Below, in pieces: positions 9,155 through 20,104 of a DNA stretch of 64,000 bases (position 1 is its first letter; each line of letters starts with the position of its first letter). Source of the DNA: Cybelea sp963824595 (GTDB lineage: Bacteria; Vulcanimicrobiota; Vulcanimicrobiia; Vulcanimicrobiales; Vulcanimicrobiaceae); the NCBI GenBank assembly GCA_963824595.1, contig CAWGPY010000006.1, positions 62,001 to 126,000 on the forward strand. The letters are read 5' to 3'. A program made the position numbers and the translations under genes. The notes beneath the pieces are model-generated. The model worked only from the letters and a program-made list of their open reading frames with translations, was not told the origin of the DNA and did not search any database.

Positions 9155-9956
9155 GCGTGCGCTACCCCGAACGCGCCGGCGAGGCCCGCGTGCCCGTCGC
9201 GCTCGGTGAAGATTCCGGTACGCCAGTTCGCCGCGGCAAAGGTCGTCAACAGCATTTCCTCGCGCCTCCGCACGGCATCGCGGAATGCCGCGCGTTCGCG
9301 CGTCCCGACGAACGCCCGGATGGATCCGCCCTCGGCTCCGCGCAGGCGCACCATGCCGCCGAGCGGCAATCCGTCGTACCACGGATCGCGAGCCACGAGC
9401 GCCGTACAGTCGAAGCGTGCGCCGAGATCCGCGAGATCGCGGTGGAGGTCGGGCCCGAGGTCGTACCAGTCGCCGATAGCCAGCAGCGCGGTCCCGCGCG
9501 GCAACGCGGCGCGCGCGGTTCGCAGCACGCGCCGCGCGTCGAATTCGTTCGCGGGCGCGATGGCGCTCAGCGCGCGATGCGCGCCTCGCTGCAGGGCAGC
9601 CGGCGTGACGCCGTCGGCCTGCACGACGATGCAGCGATCCTCGCCGATCGCGGCGCCGAACCAGCTCTCCAGCGCCTCGCGCGCGGCGTCGAGCAACGGC
9701 CGGCGCCTGCCCACGCGCATGGACGGCGACGCGTCCACGATCGCGGCAAGCGTCAGCGCGACGTCTTCGAGCACGACGCGCGTCTGCAGGTCCCCGGAGC
9801 GTGCGGTCGCCGCCCAATCGATGCGGCGAACGTCGTCGCCGGGCACGTAGGCGCGCAGCTCGACGAACTCGTAGCCGTCGCCGCGGTAGATCGTGGGCGA
9901 GCCCGCGCCGAGGTGGCGCGGCCGGCGGCGCGCGCGCAGCAACGCGTCGCGAACGG

Positions 9957-9960
<4 letters not shown>
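9151..9960 (-). CDS. DUF58 domain protein
   Basis: A 269-residue member of DUF58, the vWA-like family nearly always found with MoxR. The family hallmark is clear near the N terminus: FVELRAYVPGDDVRRIDWAA, followed by a vWA-like fold with IVDASPSM in place of a full MIDAS. There is no membrane segment. It starts with GTG, overlapping the moxR stop, and ends overlapping the vWA gene. The family is thought to help MoxR-dependent maturation of envelope or metal-dependent proteins; the client here is unknown. Confidence 0.9.
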
Positions 9961-10924
<964 letters not shown>

Positions 10925-10928
<4 letters not shown>

Positions 10929-11818
10929 GCGAGCGACCCGGAGTAACGTTCGAGCGCGGAGCACGCGTCGTCGATGGCTCGCGCGAGATCGTCGTCGTAC
11001 GTAAACGCGCTGCGCTCGAGGGCGATGAGCAGCGAGCGCGTCGGTTCGTCGAGCGCCTCGTCGAGGCGAAGCACGTCGCCCAGCGTCTCGCCGTCGGACG
11101 CGCCGAGCGTCTGCCAGACCGCGGCGCGTACCCTGACCGCGGCCGGGCGCGACCGTTCGGCGCGAAGGACGACCAGCGCGTCGTGGATCAGGTTCCGGCG
11201 CGAGCGCGCAATCGGCGGGGGCGCCGGCGGCGGGGGCGGTGGGCGCGGCATCGGCGCGACGTAGACGCGGCGCGGCCGGCGCGCGGCCAAGACGACGATT
11301 ACGGCGACCACGGCCACGCCCGCCAGCGCGAGCAGCACCCACAGCAGCGTAACCGCAGCGCGGCCGAGCGCGCGCGCCCCGTCGCCGAGCACCTGCGGCG
11401 CGGCGGCCGCCACTTGGAGCGTCAACCCGTTGGTGAACCACTGCTTCGCCTTACCGTCGCGCGTGTCGATCGCCTGGAGCGTCGCCGGCGCGATGGAGAT
11501 CGGCCCGGCGCGGTGCGCGACGACCGTGATCGTCTCGCGATACTGCGTGCCGCGCGGAGTGCTCGCCGTCTCGCGTTCGTCGCCGAGGAGTTCGAGCTCG
11601 GCGAGGATCGGGAGATTCAGATCGGCCACCTCGTTCACGCGCTCGCGGACGCGGAGCGTGACGACCAAGTGGAACGGCGCGTCAACCTGCGGATTCGCCG
11701 TATCGGCGGCGAGCACGAACGACTGCACCGTGAGCCGTGCGAGGCCCGCCGCGCGCAACGGGAGGGCGATCGCCGCCACCGCGGCGACGATCAGCGCGAC
11801 GGCAGCTCGTCGAGCCAT
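10925..11818 (-). CDS. BatD-like membrane protein
   Basis: 297 residues. A signal peptide (MARRAAVALIVAAVAAIALP) leads into a beta-rich extracytoplasmic domain. A membrane helix follows at about 155-180 (AAVTLLWVLLALAGVAVVAV), then a proline-rich linker and a cytoplasmic helical tail of about 100 residues. The layout and the position before moxR, DUF58 and vWA match BatD/DUF4381-type components of MoxR clusters. The start overlaps the end of carA by 28 bp, which ties the Bat genes to the pyrimidine operon. Confidence 0.75.
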
Positions 11819-12882
11819 CGTGCGAAGAGCCCGCGAGCGTCGAACGGACCGGGCGAGGCTTCGGGGTGAAACTGCACGCCCGCGATCGGAAGCGAGCGAT
11901 GGCGAAAACCTTCGTTCGTGCCGTCGTTGAGGTTCGTCATCGTCGCCTCGAGCTCGCTCGGCAGCGAGCCGGCGTCGACCGCGTAGCCGTGGTTGTGCGC
12001 GGTGACCAGCACCTCGTTCGCGGCGACGTCGAGCACGGGCTGATTTCCGCCGCGATGGCCGTACGGCAGCTTGTAGGTGCGCGCGCCGCACGCGAGCGCC
12101 AGCAGCTGGTGGCCGAGGCAGATTCCGTAGAGGGGTTTGCGGCCGGCGAGGCCGCGCAGCACCGCGATGGTTTGCGTAAGGTCGGTGGGGTCGCCCGGCC
12201 CCGGCGACACCACGATGCCGTCCGGGTCGGCGGCGAGCAGCTCGGCCTCGGTGACGTCGTAGGGAACGACGCAGACTTCGGCGCCGAGCGCCTCGAGCTG
12301 CTGCAGGATGGCGCGCTTCACGCCGCAGTCGATCAGCACGACGCGCCGCGGGTTGCCCGCACCGAGCGTAAAGCGCTCGCGCGTCGCCACGCTCGGAACC
12401 AGCGCCCGCGTATTGGCATCGCGCACGAACTCGCGCAAAGAGCGCTCCGCGTCGCGCAACGCGTCCTCGCCGACGGCCAGCGCCGCCCAGATCGTTCCGT
12501 GCTCCCGCAGCGCGATCGTGATCGCCCGCGTGTCGGCACCGATCAGCGCGGGCACGCCCTGCGCGTCGAGCCACGCCGGCAGCGTGGATTTGGAGAGGTG
12601 ATGCGACGGATGGTAGGCGATCTGCTTGATGACCGTGCCGCCGACGCACGCGCGGCGATACTGCGCGGCGCTGCCCGAGACGCCGTAGTTGCCGATCATC
12701 GGGTAGGTGAACGTCAAGATCTGGCCGGCGTACGATGGGTCGGTGAGCGCCTCTTCGTAGCCCGTCATGCCGGTGTAGAACACGGCTTCGCCGAGCGCGA
12801 GCGCCTCGACGCCGAGGCCGTGCCCGTCGAAACGGCTGCCGTCCGCGAGGAAGAGAGCGGCCCGCGCCGGCTGCCCGGTCAC
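11791..12882 (-). CDS. carA: Carbamoyl-phosphate synthase small subunit
   Basis: Glutaminase subunit that supplies ammonia to CarB. 363 residues, normal length. The N-terminal domain has YTGMTGYEEALTDPSYAGQI. The class I glutamine amidotransferase domain has the nucleophile elbow YGICLGHQLLALA and the catalytic His in GVQFHPEASPG. It starts with GTG in a GTGA overlap with pyrC. It lies in the pyr operon while its partner carB is at 748-3942. Confidence 0.98.
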   Translation of the reverse strand: MTGQPARAALFLADGSRFDGHGLGVEALALGEAVFYTGMTGYEEALTDPSYAGQILTFTYPMIGNYGVSGSAAQYRRACVGGTVIKQIAYHPSHHLSKSTLPAWLDAQGVPALIGADTRAITIALREHGTIWAALAVGEDALRDAERSLREFVRDANTRALVPSVATRERFTLGAGNPRRVVLIDCGVKRAILQQLEALGAEVCVVPYDVTEAELLAADPDGIVVSPGPGDPTDLTQTIAVLRGLAGRKPLYGICLGHQLLALACGARTYKLPYGHRGGNQPVLDVAANEVLVTAHNHGYAVDAGSLPSELEATMTNLNDGTNEGFRHRSLPIAGVQFHPEASPGPFDARGLFARWLDELPSR

Positions 12883-14066
12883 GCGAGCTCCGGCGCACGA
12901 TAGCGCAGGTCGCCGCCGACGACGGTCGCGAGCACTTTACGCGGAAGGCGATGCCCCGCGAAGGGCGTGCAGCGCCCCTTCGAGGCGAAGCTCGCGGGAT
13001 CGACGGTCCACGGCCGGTCCGCGAAGATCGTGACGTCGGCGGGTTCGCCGGCGGCCAGCGATCCGGCGCGCAGGCCCAAGATGCGAGCGGGATTCGTCGA
13101 GAGCAGCTGCACGAAGCGCAGCAGCGGCAGGTCCGGAAAGGCCGCCGCATACGCGCCGACGGCAATCTCGAGGCCCGAGAATCCCGGCGCCGCCTCGCCC
13201 TTGTCGCCGCGTTTCTCGCTCTCGGTGTGCGGCGCGTGGTCGGTAGCGAACGCGTCGATCGTTCCGTCGCGCACGCCGGCACGCAAGGCTTCGACGTCGC
13301 GTTCGGAGCGCAGCGGCGGATTCACCCGCGCGGCGGCGCCGAACTCGGCGAAGAGCGAGTGAGTGAACGTGAGATGGTGCGGCGTCACCTCGCACGTAAC
13401 CCGAGTTCCCCGCTCGCGAGCCGCTGCGACGAGCTCGAGCGCCCGCGCCGTCGACACGTGCGCAACGTGCCACGGCTTGCCGCTCTCGGCGGCGATCGCC
13501 AAGTCGCGTTCGACGATCGCGTCTTCGGGATCGCAATGCGAGATGAAGGGCCCCGGCACGCCGCCGGCCTCGCGCGCCGCCGCGCGCAGCACGCCGGCGT
13601 CGCGCACCGTGTCGCCGTCATCGGAGAACGCGACGGCTCCGGCGGCCGCAAGCGCCGCGAAGCCGCACGGCTGCACGCCCTTGCGCCCGCGGGTGATGGC
13701 GCCGATGGGGTAGACGCGGCAGCGCGCGTCGCGCGCGGCGAGGTCGAGCAGCGAGCGCACGACGCCGGGCTCGTCCAGCGCGGGATCGGTGTTCGGCATG
13801 CACGCCACGCTCGTAAATCCTCCGCGCACGGCCGCCAGCGTTCCCGTCGCTATGGTCTCTTTCTCCGGAAACCCCGGCTCGCGCAGGTGCACGTGCACGT
13901 CCACGAAACCGGGCGCGACGATCGCGTCCGACGCGTCGAGCACGTCGTCGCCGCCGGCGGCCAAGTCCGCGCCGAGCTCGACGACGAGGCCGTCGCGCAG
14001 ACGCAGGTCGCTGCGCGCGTCGAATCCGGAGGCCGGATCGACGATCCTGCCGTTCTTGATCAGCAG
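12879..14066 (-). CDS. pyrC: Dihydroorotase
   Basis: Closes N-carbamoyl-aspartate to dihydroorotate, using two zinc ions. This is the type I (longer) form, about 395 residues. The metal-binding motif is VDVHVHLREPG, further ligands lie in SHCDPED and HVAHVSTA, and the catalytic Asp is in FATDHAPHT. No ATG, GTG or TTG fits the start. The family begins M-L-(I/L)-K-N-G, and here the frame reads CTG CTG ATC AAG AAC, so I placed the start at CTG 14064-14066, just after a GGTGA formed by the pyrB stop. Confidence 0.93.
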   Translation of the reverse strand: MLIKNGRIVDPASGFDARSDLRLRDGLVVELGADLAAGGDDVLDASDAIVAPGFVDVHVHLREPGFPEKETIATGTLAAVRGGFTSVACMPNTDPALDEPGVVRSLLDLAARDARCRVYPIGAITRGRKGVQPCGFAALAAAGAVAFSDDGDTVRDAGVLRAAAREAGGVPGPFISHCDPEDAIVERDLAIAAESGKPWHVAHVSTARALELVAAARERGTRVTCEVTPHHLTFTHSLFAEFGAAARVNPPLRSERDVEALRAGVRDGTIDAFATDHAPHTESEKRGDKGEAAPGFSGLEIAVGAYAAAFPDLPLLRFVQLLSTNPARILGLRAGSLAAGEPADVTIFADRPWTVDPASFASKGRCTPFAGHRLPRKVLATVVGGDLRYRAPELA

Positions 14067-14070
14067 GGCG

Positions 14071-14973
14071 TCACCGGGCGTTGACGAGCAGGTCGAGCAC
14101 TGCCATACGGATCGCGACGCCGTGGTGAACCTGGCGCGCGTAGCGCCAGCCGGCGAACTCGAGCACGGAGTCGTCGAGCTCCATGCCGCGATTGTAGGGT
14201 CCGGGATGCAATACGATCGCGTCCTTGCGCGCGAGGGCGAGGCGCCGCGCGTCGAGCCGGAATGCCGCGACGTACTCGCGATCGGTGAGCGGCATCTCGA
14301 CGAAGCGCTCGCGCTGGATGCGCAACAAGATGATGGCGTCGGCCCGCGGGAGCACCGCGTCGAAGTCGCGCTCGACGGAGATGCCGTTGCCGGCGTAGCC
14401 GTTCGGCAGGAACGATTCGGGACCGACCAGCACGACCGACGCGCCGAGCCGCGAGAGGCCGCGCATCGCAGAGTGCGCGACGCGGCTGTGAAGGATGTCG
14501 CCGACGATCGCCACCGTGCGGCCGCCGATTTCGCCAAACTCCTCGATCAGCGTATAGATGTCGAGCAGCGCCTGCGTCGGGTGCGCGTGTGCCCCGTCGC
14601 CCGCGTTGACCACGTGACCGTCGAACGCGAGCGCCATGCGCTGCGGAAAGCCGGCGTCGTGGTGCCGCACGACCAGCACGCAGACCCCAAGGGCGCCCAG
14701 CGTGAGCGCGGTGTCTTCGATGCTCTCACCCTTCGTCGACAGGCTCAGGCTCCTCGGGGCCAGGTTCACGACGTCGGCGCCCAGCCGCAGCTCGGCGAGG
14801 TTGAACGACGCGAACGTGCGGGTGCTCTCCTCGAAGAACATATTCACGCACGCGACCCCGGCGAGCAGCGGCCCCGGCGGCGTCCGCTCGAACTGGGCGG
14901 TGCGGGCAAAGACGTGTTCGAGCTCTTCCGCGGTGAGATCGTCGAGGTCGATGAGACTACGGCGTATCCGCAC
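14071..14973 (-). CDS. pyrB: Aspartate carbamoyltransferase catalytic subunit
   Basis: Transfers the carbamoyl group to aspartate. 300 residues from the GTG at 14971-14973. The carbamoyl-phosphate motif is visible as FFEESTRTFASF, followed by SLSTKGES, DGAHAHPTQALLD and the aspartate-binding region near VLHPGPYNRGME. No pyrI regulatory gene is seen, which fits regulation through the neighbouring PyrR. The start lies inside the last codons of pyrR (17-bp overlap). An upstream ATG in frame would only add Arg-rich antisense-like residues. Confidence 0.97.
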   Translation of the reverse strand: MRIRRSLIDLDDLTAEELEHVFARTAQFERTPPGPLLAGVACVNMFFEESTRTFASFNLAELRLGADVVNLAPRSLSLSTKGESIEDTALTLGALGVCVLVVRHHDAGFPQRMALAFDGHVVNAGDGAHAHPTQALLDIYTLIEEFGEIGGRTVAIVGDILHSRVAHSAMRGLSRLGASVVLVGPESFLPNGYAGNGISVERDFDAVLPRADAIILLRIQRERFVEMPLTDREYVAAFRLDARRLALARKDAIVLHPGPYNRGMELDDSVLEFAGWRYARQVHHGVAIRMAVLDLLVNAR

Positions 14974-15499
14974 TGATGATGACGATCTCGTCGGAAGGCG
15001 ACGGTTCGGGCGCGAGCGCAACGCTCACGCGTTCGGCGGGGGTGGTCGCGATGAACCGGCCCACGTAGTCGGGCTGGATCGGCAGCTCGCGCAGGCCGCG
15101 ATCGACCAGCACGCAAAGCCGGATTGCGGCGGGCCGGCCGAGGTCGGTCACGGCGTCGAGCGCGGAACGGACCGTGCGGCCCGTGTAGAGCACGTCGTCT
15201 ACGACGACCAGCACGCGCCCGGAGAGTTCCGCGGGAATCTGCGACTCCGGCAGCTCGTGCGTCACGCGATCGTCGCGATACAGGTTGATGTTCAGGAATC
15301 CGAGCGCCGGCGCGCGTCCGCTGATGCGTCCCACGGCCGAGGCCAGCCGCGCCGCGAGCGTCTCGCCGCCGCGACGGACGCCGAGCAGCACCAGGCCCTG
15401 CTCGGCCTCGTTCGGCTCGAGAATCTGGTGCGCGAGGCGCGCGATGATTCGTTCGATCTCCGCGCCGCGCGCGAGCACGCGTCGAACGGCGGTCGTCAT
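14957..15499 (-). CDS. pyrR: Bifunctional pyr operon attenuator / uracil phosphoribosyltransferase
   Basis: PyrR senses UMP/UTP and binds pyr mRNA; many homologues also have uracil phosphoribosyltransferase activity. 180 residues. The PRPP loop is VLVVVDDVLYTGRTVRSALD, and the RGGETLA and NINLYRDD segments are typical. It starts with ATG overlapping the valS stop (ATGA) and overlaps pyrB at its end. I did not find a clear anti-terminator hairpin in front of it, as expected because it is inside a coding chain. Confidence 0.96.
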   Translation of the reverse strand: MTTAVRRVLARGAEIERIIARLAHQILEPNEAEQGLVLLGVRRGGETLAARLASAVGRISGRAPALGFLNINLYRDDRVTHELPESQIPAELSGRVLVVVDDVLYTGRTVRSALDAVTDLGRPAAIRLCVLVDRGLRELPIQPDYVGRFIATTPAERVSVALAPEPSPSDEIVIISADTP

Positions 15500-18105
15500 G
15501 CCGGCTCCTTTAGCTCGTCCAGCGCCGCTTCGACGCGGGCAAGCTCGCTGCGATAGGCTTCAAGTTTCTCTCGCTCTTTGGCGACCACGCTCGCCGCGGC
15601 CTTGGCGACGAACGCTTCGTTGCCCAGCTTCTTCTCGCCGCGGTCGATCTCGGCGCGCAAGTGCAGCGCCTCTTTGCGATAGCGCGCGGCGAGCAGGCCG
15701 CGCGGCGCGCGAACCGCGACGGCCGCGAGCGCCTCTGCGGTGCCGCCCGGCGCCGCCGGCGCCGGTTCCGCGCTGCCGCGAACCAGCAACGCGAGCAGCT
15801 CGGCGAGCTCGGCCGGCACGTTGGCCGGAACGTCGAGCACGACGGGATCCTTCGGGTTGAGCCCCATCTCGGCGCGTACGTTGCGGACGCGTTCGACGGT
15901 TCGCTGGAGTGCGACGAAGCCGCGCGCGTCCTCCGGGAAGTCGGGCACCTCGAGCGCGTCGGGCCAGTTCGCCGTGAGGATCGTCTCGCCGTCGTGCGGC
16001 AGCGCGAGCCAGACCTCTTCGGTGATGAACGGCGCGATGGGGTGCAGCAGGCGCATCGCGGCGTTCCAGACGTAGGACAGGACCGCGGCGCGCGTCGCGT
16101 GGTTTCCCGGCGCCTTCGTCGCCTCGACGTACCAGTCGCAGAACTCGTACCAGAGGAAGCGCCACAGGGCCTCGGACGCGTTGCCGAAGTCGAACGCATT
16201 CAAGAAGCCGCTCGTGGCAACGATCGTCTCGCGCAGGCGCGTGAGGATCCAGCGATCGGCGGCCGTCATCGCCGCGGCGGCCGGCAGCGTCATCGGTTGG
16301 GGCAGTCCCTCGGGCAGAGCGAGAACGTACCGCGTCGCGTTCCAGATCTTGTTGTTGAAGTTGCGCGCCTCTTCCGCGCGCGACTCCTGATAGCGCATCT
16401 CCTGGCTCTCGAGGCGCATCTGACGCAGCACCGAGAGCCGCACGGCGTCGGCGCCGTACTTCTCGACCAGCTCCAGCGGATCGATGACGTTGCCGAGCGA
16501 CTTCGACATCTTACGTCCGGCGGCGTCGAAGACGAGCGGCGTGATGACGACGTCGCGAAACGGCACGTCGTCCATGAAGTGCAGGCCCAGCATCACCATG
16601 CGGGCCACCCACAGGAAGATGATCTCTCCCGCCGTCACCAGCACTTGCGACGGGTACCAGCAGTCGAGCTCGGTCGTGCGCTCGGGCCAGCCGAGGATCG
16701 AGAACGGCCACAATCCGCTCGAGAACCAGGTGTCGAGCGTGTCGGGATCGCGGGTGAGACGCTCCGTGCCGTACTCGCGACGCGCGATCTCGCGCGCCTC
16801 GTCCTCGCTTTCGGCCACGACTTCGCGGCCGTCGGGCGTGTACCAGACGGGAAGCTGGTGCCCCCACCAGATCTGACGCGACACGTTCCAGTCGCGGATG
16901 TTTTCCAGCCACTGCTCGTACGTGCGGCCGTAGCGCTCGGGCACGATGCGTACGCGTCCGGTTCGATATGCCTCCAGCGCGGGCTGTGCGAGCGGGGCGG
17001 CCCGCACGAACCACTGCAGCGAGAGCAGCGGTTCCACCACGTCGCCGCTGCGCTCGCTCGTGGCCACGGCGTGGCGATGCGGCTCGGCGGCGACTAGCAG
17101 TCCCGTGCTGCGAAGATCTTCGACGACGCGCTCGCGCGCGGCGAATCGCTCCAAGCCAGCGTACGGGCCCACGGCGACGTCGCCGCCGGCGATGCGCGCG
17201 TCGAGGCCGATGACCGACGGCATCGCTAGCGCGTGGCGCACGCCGATCTCGTAGTCGGTGGCGTCGTGTGCCGGCGTCACCTTGACGGCGCCGGTGCCGA
17301 ACTCGGGGTCGACCGCTTCGTCGGCGACGATCGGGATCGCACGCTCGAGCAGCGGCGGCAGCCAGACGCTCCGCCCGACGAGCCCGGCGTAGCGCTCGTC
17401 GTTCGGGTGGACGGCGATGGCCACGTCGCCCAGCATCGTCTCCGGCCGCGTCGTCGCGACCACGATGCCGTGCGCCGGATCTTCGCGAGCGAACGGATAG
17501 CGGACGCGCCAAAGGGTTCCGTCGCGTTCGACGTGGTCGAGCTCCGCGTCCGAGACGGTGGTTTGCGCCGTCGGATCCCAGTTGATCAGCCGCGTGCCGC
17601 GATAGATGAGGCCCTCGCGATAGAGCTGCACGAAGACTTTGCGCACGGCGGCCGAGAGCCGGTCGTCCATGGTGAAACGCGAGCGCTCCCAGTCGGGTCC
17701 GAAGCCGAGCCGGCGAAACTGCTCGTCGATCGCACCGCCGTACGTGCGCGACCACTCCCACGCCCGTTCGACGAAACGCTCGCGGCCCAGATCTTCGCGC
17801 CGCACGCCCTCGCGCGCGAGCTCGCGCACGAGCACGGTTTCGGTCGCGATCGCCGCGTGGTCGGTTCCCGGAAGCCAGTCGGCGTTTTCGCCGAGCATGC
17901 GATGGTAACGCACGAGCACGTCCATCGGCGTGTACGTCGAGGCGTGTCCCAGGTGCGCGCGCGCCGTGACGTTGGGCGGCGGCATACAGATGATGAACGG
18001 CGGCCGCGCGGGATCGGGCGTTTCGTGAAAATACCCGTTGCGTTCCCAACGGGCATAGAGACGCGGCTCGACCGCTTGCGGATCGTACTGCTTCGGCAGG
18101 TCCAT
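15496..18105 (-). CDS. valS: Valyl-tRNA synthetase
   Basis: Class I aminoacyl-tRNA synthetase charging tRNA-Val. 869 residues, normal length. The HIGH signature is HLGH at 51-54 (PPPNVTARAHLGHA), and KMSKS is intact at 532-536 (AGRKMSKSLGNVIDP). The tail from about 800 is the usual C-terminal coiled coil (RAEIDRGEKKLGNEAFVAKA). It is the first gene of the ten-gene chain, and its stop overlaps the pyrR start. It is separated from clpX by a 92-bp gap carrying a repeat. Confidence 0.97.
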   Translation of the reverse strand: MDLPKQYDPQAVEPRLYARWERNGYFHETPDPARPPFIICMPPPNVTARAHLGHASTYTPMDVLVRYHRMLGENADWLPGTDHAAIATETVLVRELAREGVRREDLGRERFVERAWEWSRTYGGAIDEQFRRLGFGPDWERSRFTMDDRLSAAVRKVFVQLYREGLIYRGTRLINWDPTAQTTVSDAELDHVERDGTLWRVRYPFAREDPAHGIVVATTRPETMLGDVAIAVHPNDERYAGLVGRSVWLPPLLERAIPIVADEAVDPEFGTGAVKVTPAHDATDYEIGVRHALAMPSVIGLDARIAGGDVAVGPYAGLERFAARERVVEDLRSTGLLVAAEPHRHAVATSERSGDVVEPLLSLQWFVRAAPLAQPALEAYRTGRVRIVPERYGRTYEQWLENIRDWNVSRQIWWGHQLPVWYTPDGREVVAESEDEAREIARREYGTERLTRDPDTLDTWFSSGLWPFSILGWPERTTELDCWYPSQVLVTAGEIIFLWVARMVMLGLHFMDDVPFRDVVITPLVFDAAGRKMSKSLGNVIDPLELVEKYGADAVRLSVLRQMRLESQEMRYQESRAEEARNFNNKIWNATRYVLALPEGLPQPMTLPAAAAMTAADRWILTRLRETIVATSGFLNAFDFGNASEALWRFLWYEFCDWYVEATKAPGNHATRAAVLSYVWNAAMRLLHPIAPFITEEVWLALPHDGETILTANWPDALEVPDFPEDARGFVALQRTVERVRNVRAEMGLNPKDPVVLDVPANVPAELAELLALLVRGSAEPAPAAPGGTAEALAAVAVRAPRGLLAARYRKEALHLRAEIDRGEKKLGNEAFVAKAAASVVAKEREKLEAYRSELARVEAALDELKEPA

Positions 18106-18135
18106 CGGTTCGCCAGCGTTCAGCGCCGCCTACCT

Positions 18136-18185
18136 GTTGTCATCCTGAGCGAAGCGCCCAGAGGGCGCGGAGTCGAAGGACTGAG
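18136..18185. repeat. Intergenic 'GTCATCCTGAGCGAAG' repeat with hairpin
   Basis: The clpX-valS gap holds GTCATCCTGAGCGAAG followed by GAGTCGAAGGAC, a word pair I know as a short repeat dispersed between genes in many unrelated soil and thermophilic bacteria. Between the two words lies a perfect 6-bp stem with a 3-nt loop, GCGCCC-AGA-GGGCGC (18154-18168). No second copy was seen in this window. It could act as a processing or stability hairpin in front of valS. Confidence 0.6.
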
Positions 18186-18197
18186 AGGCGCAACGCC

Positions 18198-19457
<1,260 letters not shown>

Positions 19458-19483
19458 CGCGTTTGCCGGGGGCTCCTCTACGG

Positions 19484-20092
19484 CTATGCCGGCATGGGCA
19501 GGCCTTGGCGGTTTTCGATAATCTGGTCGATTATCCCGTAATCCTTGGCCTCGTGCGCGGTCAGATAGTAGTCGCGCTCGATATCTCTCAGGATCTGTTC
19601 GAGCGGCTTCTTCGTCGTTTCCTCATAGATCCGCGCGACCGTCTGGCGGGTCGCGATGAGGTCTCGGGCGGCAATTTCGACGTCCGTGGCCTGACCCCCG
19701 ATCTGGGAGACCCACGGCTGGTGGATCACGATCTTGGCGTTGGGCAGGGCGAACCGCTTGCCCGGGGCGCCCCCCGTGAGGAGAATCGACCCCATCGAGG
19801 CCGCGAAGCCCATGCAGATGGTGGCCACGTCCGGCTTGATGAAGCGCATCGCGTCGTACATCGCCAGGCCCGCGGTCACGCTGCCGCCTGGACTGTTCAC
19901 GTACATGTCGATGTCCTTCTCCGGATCCTCCTTCTCGAGGAAGAGAAGCTGCGCGATGACGAGGTTCGCCAAGTGATCGTCGATCGCGCCGCCGACGAAG
20001 ACGATTCGATCTTTCAGCAGGCGCGAATAAATGTCGTAAGCGCGTTCGCCGCGCGCCGTCTGCTCGACCACCATCGGTACCAAATGTCCCAT
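19484..20092 (-). CDS. clpP: ATP-dependent Clp protease proteolytic subunit
   Basis: Serine peptidase that forms the tetradecameric Clp chamber. 202 residues. The oxyanion/NSPGGSV segment is at 66-72, catalytic Ser99 is in GFAASMGS, and catalytic His124 is in IVIHQPW. It follows tig by 12 bp and precedes clpX, the conserved tig-clpP-clpX order. Confidence 0.98.
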   Translation of the reverse strand: MGHLVPMVVEQTARGERAYDIYSRLLKDRIVFVGGAIDDHLANLVIAQLLFLEKEDPEKDIDMYVNSPGGSVTAGLAMYDAMRFIKPDVATICMGFAASMGSILLTGGAPGKRFALPNAKIVIHQPWVSQIGGQATDVEIAARDLIATRQTVARIYEETTKKPLEQILRDIERDYYLTAHEAKDYGIIDQIIENRQGLPMPA

Positions 20093-20104
20093 CAGTTACC
20101 GTAA

